A stretch of 64,000 bases of DNA. Source: Limnoperna fortunei. Its lineage: Eukaryota; Mollusca; Bivalvia; Mytilida; Modiolidae. The notes under the pieces were generated by a model. It made no database searches and was not told where the DNA came from. It saw only the letters and a list, made by a program, of their open reading frames with translations. The translations under genes were made by a program, and so were the position numbers. The stretch covers positions 68,873,522 through 68,937,521 of the forward strand of contig OX104117.1 in the NCBI GenBank assembly GCA_944474755.1, in the 5' to 3' direction. Of the stretch, positions 45,832-57,891 are shown one piece after another; the stretch's first letter is position 1, and each line of letters opens with the position of its first letter.

Positions 45832-47160
45832 GTTAGTGTCTGTGTTGTACTTTATGAACAATAACATTAAACCATGTCTTGCCATGATTAGTCATATGGC
45901 TGCTGAGCTCCACTGTGTTTTTATTATTTTATATAGTGATGGGGGCGGGGGTGACTGTCTGTCCATCTGTTACACTTTTTCTTATCCAAAACTCCTCCTA
46001 CACTACTGAATGGAACTTTATGAAACTTAAACAGAATCTTTGTCACCTGAAATTTAACATTTTGATCAGAACGATATTTGTCATTCACATAAGGTGGGTA
46101 CCCATCTCTTATCCACAACTCCACCTACACCACTGAATGGATTTTGATGAAACTTTCACAGAATCTTTTTCAGTTAGTCCCATTGTGCCCCTGATATTTT
46201 ACATTTTGATCAGAATTATCTACATTTTTTGCAAAAAATAGTGAACAGTTCCTTGCAGAGTATGTTTCATGTTGTAAAATTCTTGTTTCCTTTGTCAATT
46301 ATGGTTAGTGCAGGACCTTGTAAATAGAAGTACCTTTTATGCAGTTTGTTTTTACAATAGCAATTTATCTCAATCATTAGAATCGTCAGCTCTTGGTCCG
46401 TTAAGTAGACAGTATTACAAAATTAATTAATATGTATTAGGTTTGAAATGGTCAGATGTATTAAGTGTGATAGATAGATAATAATCCCTTGCTTCCTTCT
46501 TGATAGATGTTCATTGCAGCTGATGTGATTTCTAGGAAATGAGACGTCATTACAATGATGAATAGAATACTTGTTATTGTTTGTATCCGTCAAGCTTGGC
46601 TGTCATGTGTAGATAAGGTCATAGGATAAAATGTAACTTGTTTCCTGATTCTGGGAAAGCAACTTTGATACAATTATATTTGTTTTTTATTTTTTTTTAT
46701 TTTGTGAAACTATCCAAAATCCCCCACCACTTTTCACCCGAAATCTTGCAAGAACTATAAACCATGTACATGTACTAGTATGTTCCCAGCTTCTGTCAAG
46801 CAAAGATTGACATTGTGAACAGGTTGTAATAATTAACTCTAGGAGCTTCAAAGCAATGAGATTTTCTGGGTAACACATAAACATTCTTAGGGTCCAATTT
46901 GAAGTAGTTTCTATTAGGGAATTTAAAGTATACTGGCTTCTCATCATTGCTGTTCCTGCAATTAAACAGATTCTTAAATGAAAACTGGACACCATGGTAA
47001 ATACTAAAATTGTATAAAAATGTCAAATAAACACACAAACAATCAACATTACTTTCATTAACATTACATTACAGAGTTGCTCAATGTGGACGAGTGGAGA
47101 ATTCCCACTTAGTCCCACAAGTCTCTTTGAATTTTTTTCCTATTAGAGAGTTTCAGCCTT
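45832..47160 (+). other. MCU intron 3, first part
   Basis: Positions 45940-46210 hold two units of a dispersed repeat (CTTATCCAAAACTCCTCCTA and CTTATCCACAACTCCACCTA, each followed by CACT-ACTGAATGGA). Positions 46796-46966 hold a coding-like minus-strand frame (see findings). Confidence 0.5.
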
Positions 47161-47164
47161 ATTA

Positions 47165-47412
47165 TTATACCCCCCTGCAAACTTGTTTGGGAGGTATATA
47201 GGAATCACCCTGTCTGTATGTCCGTCTGTCCACATCCCTTGTAAGCGCAACTCCTAAACCGCTTGATGAAATTTAATGAAACTTAGCATAAAGGAAGTAC
47301 ATTGTATGTAGATGTGCATGAAGGATTTTTATTGACCTTTGATTTCATTAAGGGGAGATAATTGGACTTGAAAGCGAAGCGGGGGTATCACTTTGTGAGT
47401 GTGCTCACAGTC
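47165..47412. repeat. Dispersed repeat of the CTGTCTGTATGTCCGTCTGT type
   Basis: Starts near ATACCCCCCTGCAAACTTG and ends GAAAGCGAAGCGGGGGTATC then GTCCACACTTG. The opening CCCCC/GGGGTAT words are roughly inverted. A widely scattered class of bivalve repeats has this layout (inference). Confidence 0.55.
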
Positions 47413-48735
47413 CACACTTGTTAACATTTCCTACACAATCCATCACAGTCCTCATGATGAACAGAAATATTTACTTGTCCAACTGTTTAATCATAATAAA
47501 CTTAATTGATGCACAACAATTGAATAATTTTGCTAATTTTGAATGATGCCAACAGATTTTTAGTGGTCATGGGCAGAAGGTCTAATGTTTATTTCATGGA
47601 CTGCAGTATCCACTTAGGAAATGTGGATTAAAGCCACTGATGTGATTTTATCATGCTATCATGCATATAAATGTCCTTAATTTTGGAAACGTGTTACTCT
47701 GTTGTGATATAGTAACTGATGTGCATAACTACAGCTGATACTAATTGTTTTATGACATCGTTTGTTTGTGGTGATTAATTATTTCATCAACAGATTCTAT
47801 AATTAACAGTGGGTATGTACTGAAGGCCAAGATTGACATCATTATGTATATAATATGTAGATATACTCCGCAAGGGGTTAAATATACATAGTTATATGTT
47901 ATTTCATGAAAAATCAGTTGCTTTTTAGTAGTAACAGATAAAATCATGTGTCATTTTTATTATGAAAAAAAAAACTTGTTAAGGGTATTTACAGTAAATG
48001 TACATGTTGGAAAAGTATCATCACTTTGAGAAGATTCACTTGTACAGGCTATCACAAGGCCAAATGTCTACACAAAACATTCATTCTAGATGGTTAATCC
48101 TTTACAGCTTAAATTATCTTCTAAAATTACTATTTAAATATAACACAAATAGTATTTCATTTTATGCTTTGATGAGTTCGTACTTGGATCGTATGCACAA
48201 ATATAATATTAAGCACTTCATTTCCTTTTCAATAGATTCATATTACCAAATGACTTGCTTATTTTCTTTGGGGAAACAAGCTTAATAGTTAGACTATTTC
48301 TGTCGTCTGTCGGTAATTAATATTGGATGAAGAGCGTTTGACATGAAGCTTGATTTAAGTTAAATTTAATTATTTCTTGATTTTCAATTTCGAAGAACAC
48401 TTTTTGAAATTGTATCTGAAATTAAAGCTATTACAAGTTCACTATTTAACATATGTAGCTGTTCTGAAATCTAATTTGTTTTTGAATGTTGTGTTTTCTG
48501 AGTTAAAAGATGGCGTGAATTTGATTAACAGTTGATTTTTATTTGAACATTTTATTGATCTGATAATTGTCGACCCTTTTGGAGTATATTTAGATGTCAG
48601 TAGTTTTTTTTATTGATTTGTTTGAAGAAAATAAACCATTTGATTGTTATTGGTATGAGTATCTTTACTAGGTGCCAAACAGTAACTGTATCTTTATTGT
48701 TGAAGACAAATTTCAGATTATTCCTGAAATGTATC
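47413..48735 (+). other. MCU intron 3, plain stretch
   Basis: No gene recognised; a 95-codon frame at 47998-48285 is not supported by any motif. Confidence 0.5.
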
Positions 48736-49304
48736 CAGGCTTTCAAGCGGCCCTAAATATTCCTAATTTTCCTTATTTTTTATCATCATCCCTAAATTTC
48801 CTTATTTTTTCTGAAAAGCCCTAAAAAGCCCTTATAAATCATGAAAAATCCTACATTTTGAAATTAATATATTAAAAAATTTTTAAGCTATATTTTATTG
48901 TAAAAGGTCAAGTATTTACATGTTTTAGGATGCAGTTAACTCACTTTCTAGTGTTAGTATACTTCCAGGAACTTGTGTTATTACCAGATGCCAGCTCAAC
49001 AGACATGAACAGATCTACATTCATCAGATATCCAAAAGAACAAATTGCAGGAATAAAATTGGATCATCTGTTGCTGAATGTGTCTGTTGACGGCTGATGA
49101 GTTGGTGTTGTTGGTAAGAAGTTCATTTTATATGTGTTTTGTCCCTGTAGGTGAGTATATAGTGCATTTGTGATAATTTAATGGAACTAACATCCCTTAT
49201 TTTCAACAAAATGCCCTAAAAAATCCTTAAAATTGCCCTTATTTTGGTGGAAAAGTGCCCTAAATTTATCCCTTATTTTTTGTCAAAAGGTGCTTGAAAG
49301 CCTG
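48736..49304. mobile_element. hAT-like non-autonomous element
   Basis: Ends CAGGCTTTCAAGC (left) and GCTTGAAAGCCTG (right) are perfect inverted 13-mers. Subterminal CCCTAAAT and CCTTATTTT words recur many times. GTATC occurs beside both ends (48731-48735 and 49306-49310) but not in register, so no clean target duplication. The central 48960-49105 is less AT-rich and open in two plus-strand frames for over 40 codons, perhaps captured or transposase-derived. Confidence 0.72.
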
Positions 49305-50107
49305 AGTATCAGAAAATTTATAAAATATGTTATATATGATTTATAGGTACACATGAATACATGTAATTGATCTGAATCAATTGTCTGATCCCACGTACAT
49401 GTAATAATGATCTTACAGTATTTGTATTTCCCCGCTCCCCATGTTTTTGGTCTGTGTGTTTGTGTGTGCATCCACCTGTGACTATTTGTCATTATATTCT
49501 TCTCAGCAATACTAAAAGATACCATACTTAAATTTTTTCTTTTGCTTTGTATGTTCATGACATCTTGTGCTATTCATATTAAGACCTCTGAAGTTATAGA
49601 GGGGGTATCTTAGGGAGCATTAGCTCACAGTTTTGGCTGGAACTGAACTCATTATAGAAAACCACATTTGTTGTCGTCTTCCTCCCCAGCTCTAATCTTA
49701 ATATCCCTAGAATCTCCTATGAGGAAATGTATAAACACAACAAAAGAAGATAAAATCATTTTATTTTGTCTGTGAAGTGTGGTTGTGACATGCTTACAAA
49801 AACTGTAATTAAATTGTAGACCTTACAAACAAAGTAATTGGATTGTCTGACAAGTCTTTTGGTTTCTCATTTAGACACAAAGCTGATCAATAGGGTCCCA
49901 AGACGGGCGTAACTTCTGACATATATTTAATCTGCTATCCCTTGTCACATTTATTCTACTTACTGGCTACAGAAATGTATGTCTTAATATTTGTATAACT
50001 GCTTTTTTATTTATTGATAAAATGAACATAGTACAGTAAAACCAAAGAAGGCTGCCTGTTATTGGTAATGATAAAGAATTAAGCAGAACACATAAATAAA
50101 AAATAAA
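49305..50107 (+). other. MCU intron 3, plain stretch
   Basis: Nothing recognised. Confidence 0.5.
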
Positions 50108-50345
50108 GGGCCTCGGTGAACAATTGGTTTATGTAGTTTGTCTACTATTGATCACAAGGTCTGTCAACACTGAGGTTGGAGGTTGAGTGTCGCTGATGGC
50201 AGGGTGAGCTCGGCTTCAATTTTAATTGACAAGGATTGCCAGTTTTCCTACTGAAGGTTAGATTTTTTCTCTGGGTACTTCAGCTTCCTCAACAAATAAA
50301 AATGGATGAGATGATAAAGCTGAAACATTATACAAAACAATAAAT
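50108..50345 (+). mobile_element. SINE, tRNA-headed
   Basis: GGGCCTCGGTGAACAATTGG head (damaged box A), then CTCGGCTTCAATTTTAATTG, ACAAGGATTGCCAGTTTTCC and GGGTACTTCAGCTTCCTCAA. Confidence 0.82.
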
Positions 50346-50456
50346 TAATCATGGTTGGAGTCTAGTAAGGGTCTAGCCTGAACAACCATAGTGTTAATAG
50401 GCACATTATCAATAGCAGATGACTAACTACCTTAACCACTCAGCCACTGAGGCTGC
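50346..50456 (-). mobile_element. SINE fragment facing the previous copy
   Basis: Ends AACCACTCAGCCACTGAGGC, the complement of the SINE head. With the copy at 50108 it forms a tail-to-tail pair. Confidence 0.65.
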
Positions 50457-52369
50457 ATTTTGTCCTGTAAACTACATCTCTATCAGGCAAATATCAAGCT
50501 AATTCATACTTATTTCTCATTATCTTATATCTTGTACTTATGCTTCAGCTCAAAGACCAATTTGTTAATTTGAAAATAAAATTCCTATTGCCAGACAGTT
50601 ATTTCTGATGATCATCACACTGTTGAAAATCGTTTCTGCTGAGTTTGTTCTGTCGAGTTTAATAATGTAACAAGAATGTTAAGGAGATGACATTGTTCAT
50701 TGAAGTAGACATCTCGTTAAGACAATTTAGGTGAGCCTTCTTCATCAGCAATCATTGAAGTTAGCTAATATTGCACAGAGATGAACAGCGGAATAATGAC
50801 AATCTCCTTTAAGAATAATTAAGCTAATTGGAACATTGTTATTACAAGATCTGTCAAGTTATGTAACGTGAAGTAAAAACACTTCTAGGGATTTGAAATA
50901 CTTGGCCAAAATGTTACTGAAGAAAAGATACCTCATAAGTGTTAATATTGCCAACAAACAGTGATAATCTGCTAATGGAGTTTCCATCTGTTAATCAAAA
51001 ATTGTTGGCTTCAATAATGTACAATTTATATACAGATCTGTAACATGAAGAAGACGTGAAGTTGGCTGTAATAACTTAAAAGATTGGATGTGTGAAGTTC
51101 CAATTCATACTTTACAATTGACATATTTTATACCCAGGTATCTCTGATGTTTCATACAGTTGACCAGATTTTCTTCAACCTTTCAGAAATTTTGTACTTA
51201 AGAACCTCAGATTATTATTAAGTTAACTGGACAACATTTAAAACGAATATTATAGGATCGTACCCTTGCTTTTTTGGTGGGTTAATCCGACAAATCATAA
51301 AACTAATGTCGGATTATAATTAGTAAAATTTGGCCTAGACAACATTAAGCTCTGTCCAAGGCACTGAAATCTGCATGAGATACATTGGGTCTCACCATAC
51401 ATGTGTGTGCTACTGAAATCTTTTCCAATATTTACTTTAGATTACATGTGGAATGCTCTATTAATCAACAAAGTCTCAGTAATGTTTTATATCTGGTCAT
51501 TTTAATGTCATATGCAGACAGTTTTATGCTCTTTCCAAGTTGTAATGAGGCCTTAAATGATAAACTTTATAGTGAATTCATTCATTTACCTGTTCTAATT
51601 AACAGCAGTGGTGTCTATTGTTGGTTTTCTAAATTAAGAACATTCTGTACATTAATTAGTGACAACATTTGGACAGTTAGTTATGTCTGCACTATATTTA
51701 CATATAGTCTCAAGTCTGATCTACTTCTTTTACATATATAGACACTTTTTGGAATTTTTAATAATTTATAAGAAAATTTAACATTTTCAAATGTATAACT
51801 CCCACCCTGCTAAGTTTGTCTTGGTATATATTGTACTCTTAAACATGGTGAAAGAGCAGTTAAGGTGTTAGCTATGGGCATTTTAATTTCAAAATTACAA
51901 ATTTTCCACACCTATGCAGCAATATTCCAGCTTTTTTGCAGACCAGATAGCTGAGAGTGGTATATGTCTTGTCTGTCTATCTTCTCCTTCATCTGTGAAG
52001 CTACTTTGTTTATTTTTGGTAGGATATTCGAACTCATAATGGAGGTGTGCAGGGCCAAAGGAATTAGATTTTTGTTAAATATTCTTGAAACTACAGATAG
52101 TTGGACTTCTTCTCCTTCATTTTAAAAGATATAGTATTTTTATTTAGGAGGATGTTTCTACACATAATGAAAGTTTGCTGGACCAATGAATTTTGATTTG
52201 TATTCAATTTTCTCAAAATTTCTGCTTGTGCAACACACTGCTTATGTTGCTGGTCATGTTGCGGGGGCATCATTGGTGTATTACATACAAACTTTAATAA
52301 AAAAAAACTTTGCCACTAACATATTAAACTTTAATTCTCAGCTGCAGGGTGGGGAGGGGGCATACTTTT
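50457..52369 (+). other. MCU intron 3, plain stretch
   Basis: Holds the small hairpin repeat ATCCGACAAATC/GTCGGAT at 51286-51320 (shared with 27281). The 118-codon frame at 51385-51741 has no motif. Confidence 0.5.
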
Positions 52370-52475
52370 TATCTAGTTTTTCTGGGTACCTGTCTTCCTG
52401 CCTCAATAAAAACTGGAGGTCATGATATAGATAAAAAATTGCTGAAAGTGGCATTAAACACCATTTATTCCATCA
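52370..52475 (+). mobile_element. SINE fragment (tail half)
   Basis: TCTGGGTACCTGTCTTCCTG, CAATAAAAACTGGAGGTCAT, then TTGCTGAAAGTGGCATTAAA. Confidence 0.75.
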
Positions 52476-52628
52476 ATCTATTCACAACAGGTAATTGACC
52501 ATAGCAGCATGTTGGAATTCTGATTTAACTTCAACATCTTAATCTTTAAATAGAGTGGAACTTACTTATCTGCTTTTCTCAATGGATCATATTCATATTA
52601 TAATGAAAGCAAAGAAAATAGTGTAGAG

Positions 52629-53117
52629 GGTGGGCAGGGTAGATGAGCTAGAGGTTTCCCAGGGGATGGGCAGGGTAGACAAGCTAGAGGTTTCCCATGG
52701 GGTGGGCAGGGTAGACAAGCTAGAGGTTTCCCATGGGGTGGGCAGGGTAGACAAGCTATAGGGTTCCCAGGGGGTGGGCAGGGTAGACAAGCTAGAGGTT
52801 TCCCATGGGGTGGGCAGGGTAGACAAGCTAGAGGTTTCCCATGGGGTGGGCAGGGTAGACAAGCTAGAGGTTTCCCATGGGGTGGGCAGGGTAGACAAGC
52901 TAGAGGATTCCCAAGGGGTGGGCTGGGTAGACAAGCTAGAGGATTCCCATGGGGTGGGCAGGGTAGACAAGCTAGAGGATTCCCATGGGGTGCGCAGGGT
53001 AGACAAGCTAGAGGATTCCCATGGGGTGGGCAGGGTAGACAAGCTAGAGGTTTCCCATGGGGTGGGCAGGGTAGATAAGCTAGAGGATTCCCATGGGGTG
53101 GGCAGGGTAGACAAGCT
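52629..53117. repeat. 36-bp minisatellite (GGGCAGGGTAGACAAGCTAG)
   Basis: 13 full copies and one partial copy of a 36-bp unit with very low divergence. Because 36 is a multiple of three, several frames stay open: two on the minus strand (173 and 184 codons, repeating L-A-C-L-P-C-P-P-H-G-K-P or a Ser/Thr/Pro version) and one on the plus strand (G-R-V-D-K-L-E-V-S-H-G-V). None has a plausible gene context, so they are not annotated as genes. Lies in MCU intron 3. Confidence 0.95.
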
Positions 53118-53784
53118 TTGGTGTATAATGATGTTATGTTAAAAGCAATCATATCAGGAGGCAGGAAATATATTAAAAGGTGTTTATTTAGTCATGTCTG
53201 CTGCAATTATTCTTATCTTATAAACATTTTCAAATAGATACCTGCAAGTCAATTTAAGTTAGATTATACATTGAAATGCACCATTGTACTTAACTTGTTT
53301 ATCATTTGCCAACTTTAAATATAAAAAAAATCCTTATGTTCAATTTGCTCTCTGCATTCCATCAAGACAGACAAAGTATTGATTAACTAACCACTTATAT
53401 AACTGGATATAGAAACAAAATAAGTTTAGTCTATAATGCTACAGAGTGGAGTGAAATCTGAAAAATTTGACTTTATTCTCAGTAATCAAATTTTACTAGG
53501 GATAACAATGACATTATTCATAATTAAAACAAATTTGGAATAATCATGATTATGACATTTGTTACAAAATTTTCTAGTGCCAATAGGTCTGATACATTCA
53601 TATATTGTTATTTTAAGGCTGATTAAAACTGAATTTGTAAAGGCCTCCACATTTAGTGAAAGAAGAATAATATTTCTTTAGATAAACATGATTTTTTGCT
53701 TGTTATAGAAAAACTGTGCTATCAAGAGGATCTTTCTCAAATTTAATATGTTTAATGTTTCATGGACAATAAAGTATGGTACTC
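53118..53784 (+). other. MCU intron 3, plain stretch
   Basis: Nothing recognised. Confidence 0.5.
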
Positions 53785-54005
53785 AAAAAGTGATTGGCTA
53801 TTATTGAACACTGAGGTTGTTGGTTTGAGTCTCACTGTAAGCAGGTTGTACTCAACCCTTATCTTAACTGACAAGGTTTGCCAGTTTTCTGAATGAAGTT
53901 CTGGGTTTTATCTCGGAACTTGGTCTTCTACACCATTGAGAACTGGACACCGTGATATCGTGCCATTTCTGAAGTGGCATTTAACACCAAACAGACAAGC
54001 AATAA
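53785..54005 (+). mobile_element. SINE, degraded
   Basis: GTTGGTTTGAGTCTCACT (box B-like), then GGTTGTACTCAACCCTTATC, TTAACTGACAAGGTTTGCCA and TGAAGTGGCATTTAACACCA. Confidence 0.75.
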
Positions 54006-54494
54006 ATAATTCAAATTTTCATCGTGTTTAGAATACATTGATGTTCTTTTCCAATTTACAAATCACAAATTTAAACAATATGCCAATACTGCATGAAGAA
54101 TTTGATTAAGATGTTTGAAATCGAGATATCTAAAAATTGACTACAGAAAATTGTTGATCAAAGCTAAAAGCATTACATTGGATATTTTTTTAAAACATTC
54201 AAAGGTTATATAGGCTCAGAGCAGTGTTTAATTAAATGTTTAATTTACCATAAACCAACAGTTTAAAAGGACTATTGATTTACTCTATGTTTTCAGACTA
54301 CAAAGCAGGGGTGTTCTTGCTTTCTTTTCAAAACTCTCTTTGGTTGATAAATATTTTATGTCGTATTATGTTCATTTCATTGTTTATTGCGTCCAAAAAT
54401 ATTGGAAAATGGTAATAGAAACCTTTTGTAAATAGGAACTTATAGGTATTCAGTTGATACCAGTAACATTAACAAACAAAATGGTTTGTTTTTA

Positions 54495-54790
54495 GTTTGG
54501 AGTTTTAATGCCACTTTTAAGTAATTTTCTAGCTATATCATGCCCACTAGTTTTAAAGGGGAGGACGTTGGGAGTACCAATTGAAAATCCCTAAATGTTG
54601 GTAGTAAAACTGGTTATTCTAGTCAATTTTAAAGATTAGATTTGAGCACACCCTGAATGAAGTCGAGCTCCTATCAGTGTTTAGGGGTTTTTGCCCCTTT
54701 ACAGGTCAAAAATCATGTTTTTTGCTTATTGAATGAAAACTATTGCAAAAAGAAAAGTACATAATTTTAACCACTTGACCACTGAAGCAA
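54495..54790 (-). mobile_element. SINE, degraded, interrupted
   Basis: Reverse body (TTAATGCCACTT, TTTCTAGCTATATCATGCCC, GATTTGAGCACACCCTGAAT), then about 120 bp of other sequence, then AACCACTTGACCACTGAAGC, the head complement. Confidence 0.65.
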
Positions 54791-56877
54791 CACAAAGAAA
54801 AGTATCAGAGAGATCAGATAAAATTATTTTTTATGTACATCATACATTAATTGTCTGTAAACAGAACTGTCACTTTATGGAAGCAAAACACTGTTACATA
54901 AAATAACGTACACACATATGTCTAAGGCACACATTCACTAAAGTCAAACAATTTTTTGGGATCAAATAATCAAAGTTAAGTTTACTTGTTTTAGTGGTCA
55001 AAATTTCAATTTTGATGTTATTTGGCAATAGCTTTAGAAATTGTGGGCTAATGGTCCTTGTGAAAGGAAAACAGTAATTGATAAAGCTTTGAACTTTTTG
55101 TTAAAATATGAGTAATAGACTCTTTGTTAGTTCCCTGTATGTTGTACATGTAAGATGAAAGAAATACATGTTTCATATGTTATGTGTTGTTGTTTTATTA
55201 TATAAAGAAATGAGGAAGTCTGTACTTTTCAGTAATTCACAAAATCCATGAAAATGTATACTCTATTAATATTAATGTCTGCTATTAAACAGTCATTTAA
55301 AAATGTAAATTGCAGAGAATAGCAATTTGCAGTAAAACACATTTCCTATGTGGATGTGCTGGTTTGTAATATTCCAATAAAAATACATGCACAATATGTT
55401 ATTTCCTTTGAATTATAAATTGTTTTGATCTTTATATTGCGGCCTTTAGGAAAATATTCCTGCTTTGATTAACTGCTCTCAATGTGAGGAAAATGTCATT
55501 TAAAAAAATTAATGAAATATATTGTGGAAACTATTGCTTAGTGACATGTCCAATGTACTACGTTAATTTCCGGCAGTGTGATCTGTATCAGTAATGTGAT
55601 ATGAATTATAAAATCAATATTTCAATAATGTTCATAATCTGTCAAGCCATTAAATGGATATTGTTGCTTCATTAGGTTTTAGGGCTTTGAGTTGGACTTC
55701 CGAGCATTAAACTGAATGTCAGTTCTGTAAAATAACTGAATTAGATAAAAAATAAAACAATATTGCTTATGAGCTGTACATAAATTGATAAATAGTTCCT
55801 CTTTGGAAGTTACTGTATCTACCTGGTCTTTAATAAAGTAGGACCCTAAGTGACCATAGTTTGTAATGTGTCAAGCTCCTTGTACACTAAAGATCCTCCC
55901 TGTAGTTGATAGGAGTAAAGGCTCCACATAGCCACTACAAATTGCTTAATTCTCCATCTCTAACCAAATCTTTATACATTTACTAGTAGTGTCTTCAACA
56001 CTTTTCCCACTTGATTCTTGGTTTTTGTCTCGCCTTCATTCCACATCACAGGCGAGACTTTTTTCTGTGTTCACACTTGTTTATATTGTTCTCGGTTTTA
56101 ATATAGTTTTAGTTTATTAATGCTAACTTTTAAATGTATCATTGAGCACTGAGTGACGTTTTTACCAAATATAAATTTTACTGTAATGGGTTTAGGGGGG
56201 GGGGGGTCAGTTTGCTTGGGAACATTTGTAAAGAAGTTTGGGCAAACCACTCTAAGTACCAGATATGACCAGAGTGTATTGAGTTTATTTATATTACTTT
56301 GGATTGTGAAAAGGGGGGGGGGGGGGGGTAATAATGACATAATGTATCAGTGTTATTTTCTTCGGTAGACTACACAAGTTTCCATTTAATTCTCGTTAGG
56401 ATTCATGTATAGGTATTGCTGTAGATTTGATACATGTCATGCAATATTGCATAGTTAAGTATTAACCTCAGTCTTAAATATTCTCAGAAAAATTAAAAAT
56501 AGTGTTTATGCATTAAAAAAGTATGCAACAGACAAAGAAACAATATCAGTTTGAATTCCTTAATGCTAATACACATTTCATCTTCATCATCTTTCCCAGC
56601 ATGCAATGTGTATTAAAACCAGCAAGTCATTTTGTTAAAAAGAATAAAATCAAATGGTTTGGAAGAATCTGACATAAAATACATGATCAAGATGATTTAT
56701 GTAGGTTAGCATTGACATTCTTGTCACGATCTTATAATTATTTGTGATTGAACTCATGTATTCCAGGATATTTATCTCCCAGTGAAACAATGTAGAAATT
56801 ATTCAGATTGATTTGTAAGCTGTTATTGTTGGGTATGGATTTATATGAAATTGTAAAAAAGTTAATTATATTTATTG
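54791..56877 (+). other. MCU intron 3, plain stretch with G-runs
   Basis: A dispersed-repeat fragment at 55840-55990 (like 8170-8270). TGTCTCGCC at about 56026 faces GGCGAGA at about 56051. Two long G-runs at about 56196-56205 and 56311-56328. No gene. Confidence 0.5.
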
Positions 56878-57680
56878 TATTCCTGTATGCATTTCCCAAC
56901 CCTAAAGCAGAGTTATTTCTACTCCTAACAATTAATTCTATTCCTGTTTCCCATCCGGCAACCCTAAAGCAGAGTTATTCCCACTCCTAACAATTAATTC
57001 TATTCCTGTTTTCCAACCCTTAAGCAGAGTTATTCCCACTCCAAACAATTAATTCTATTCCTGTTTCCCAACCCTTAAGCAGAGTTATTCCCACTCCTTA
57101 CAATTAATTCTATTTCTGTTTTCCAACTGGCAACCCTAAAGCAGAGTTATTCCCACTCCTTACAATTAATTCTATTCCTGTTTCCCAACTGGCAACCCTA
57201 AAGCAGAGTTATTCCCACTCCTAACAATTAATTCTATTCATGTTTCCCATCCGTCAACCCTAAAGCAGAGTTATTCCCACTCCTAACAATTAATTCTATT
57301 CCTGTTTCCCAACTGGCAACCCTAAAGCAGAGTTATTCCCACTCCTAAAATTAATTCTATTCCTGTTTCCCAACTGGCAACCCTAAAGCAGAGTTATTCC
57401 CACTCCTAACAATTAATTCTATTCCTGTTTCCCAACTGGCAACCCTAAAGCAGAGTTATCCCCACTCCTAACAATTAATTCTATTCCTGTTTCCCAACTG
57501 GCAACCCTAAAGCGGAGTTATTCCCACTCCTAACAATTAATTCTATTCCTGTTTCCCAACTGGCAACCCTAAAGCAGAGTTATTCCCACTCCTAACAATT
57601 AATTCTATTCCTGTTTCCCATCTGGCAACCCTAAAGCAGAGTTATTCCCACTCCTAACATTTATTTCTATTCCTGTTGCC
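56878..57680. repeat. 56-62 bp minisatellite (CCCTAAAGCAGAGTTATTCC)
   Basis: Thirteen copies counted by CAGAGTTAT (one reads CGGAGTT). Units have two lengths: about 56 bp without, and 61-62 bp with, an ACTGGCA/ATCCGGCA block. The longer form dominates the right two thirds. Degenerate traces continue to about 57740. Confidence 0.95.
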
Positions 57681-57891
57681 CTGTTGTCCCCATTTCCCAC
57701 ATTAAGTTCTATCCATTTTTCCTAAAGTAGAGTAGTCGTCATTCCCAATATTATATACTATTCCTGTTTCCATAGATTCTTAGTGCAAAGAATTTCTAAC
57801 AATTATCAAGTGTGTTTCCCATTCTCAAAGCTGAACTTTATTTCTGTTTCCAAGCATGCAATTTTCAGTGTTACTTTTTCTTGCTTTTCAG

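Noticed and set aside
51385..51741. 118-codon plus-strand ORF
   Set aside because: No recognised motif and intron-like composition; lies in MCU intron 3 and would need its own promoter.
52593..53152. Pro/Cys-rich and Ser/Thr/Pro-rich ORFs of 173-184 codons and an opposite-strand ORF of 122 codons
   Set aside because: All arise from a stop-free 36-bp repeat and are open on both strands; no gene context, splice site or promoter.
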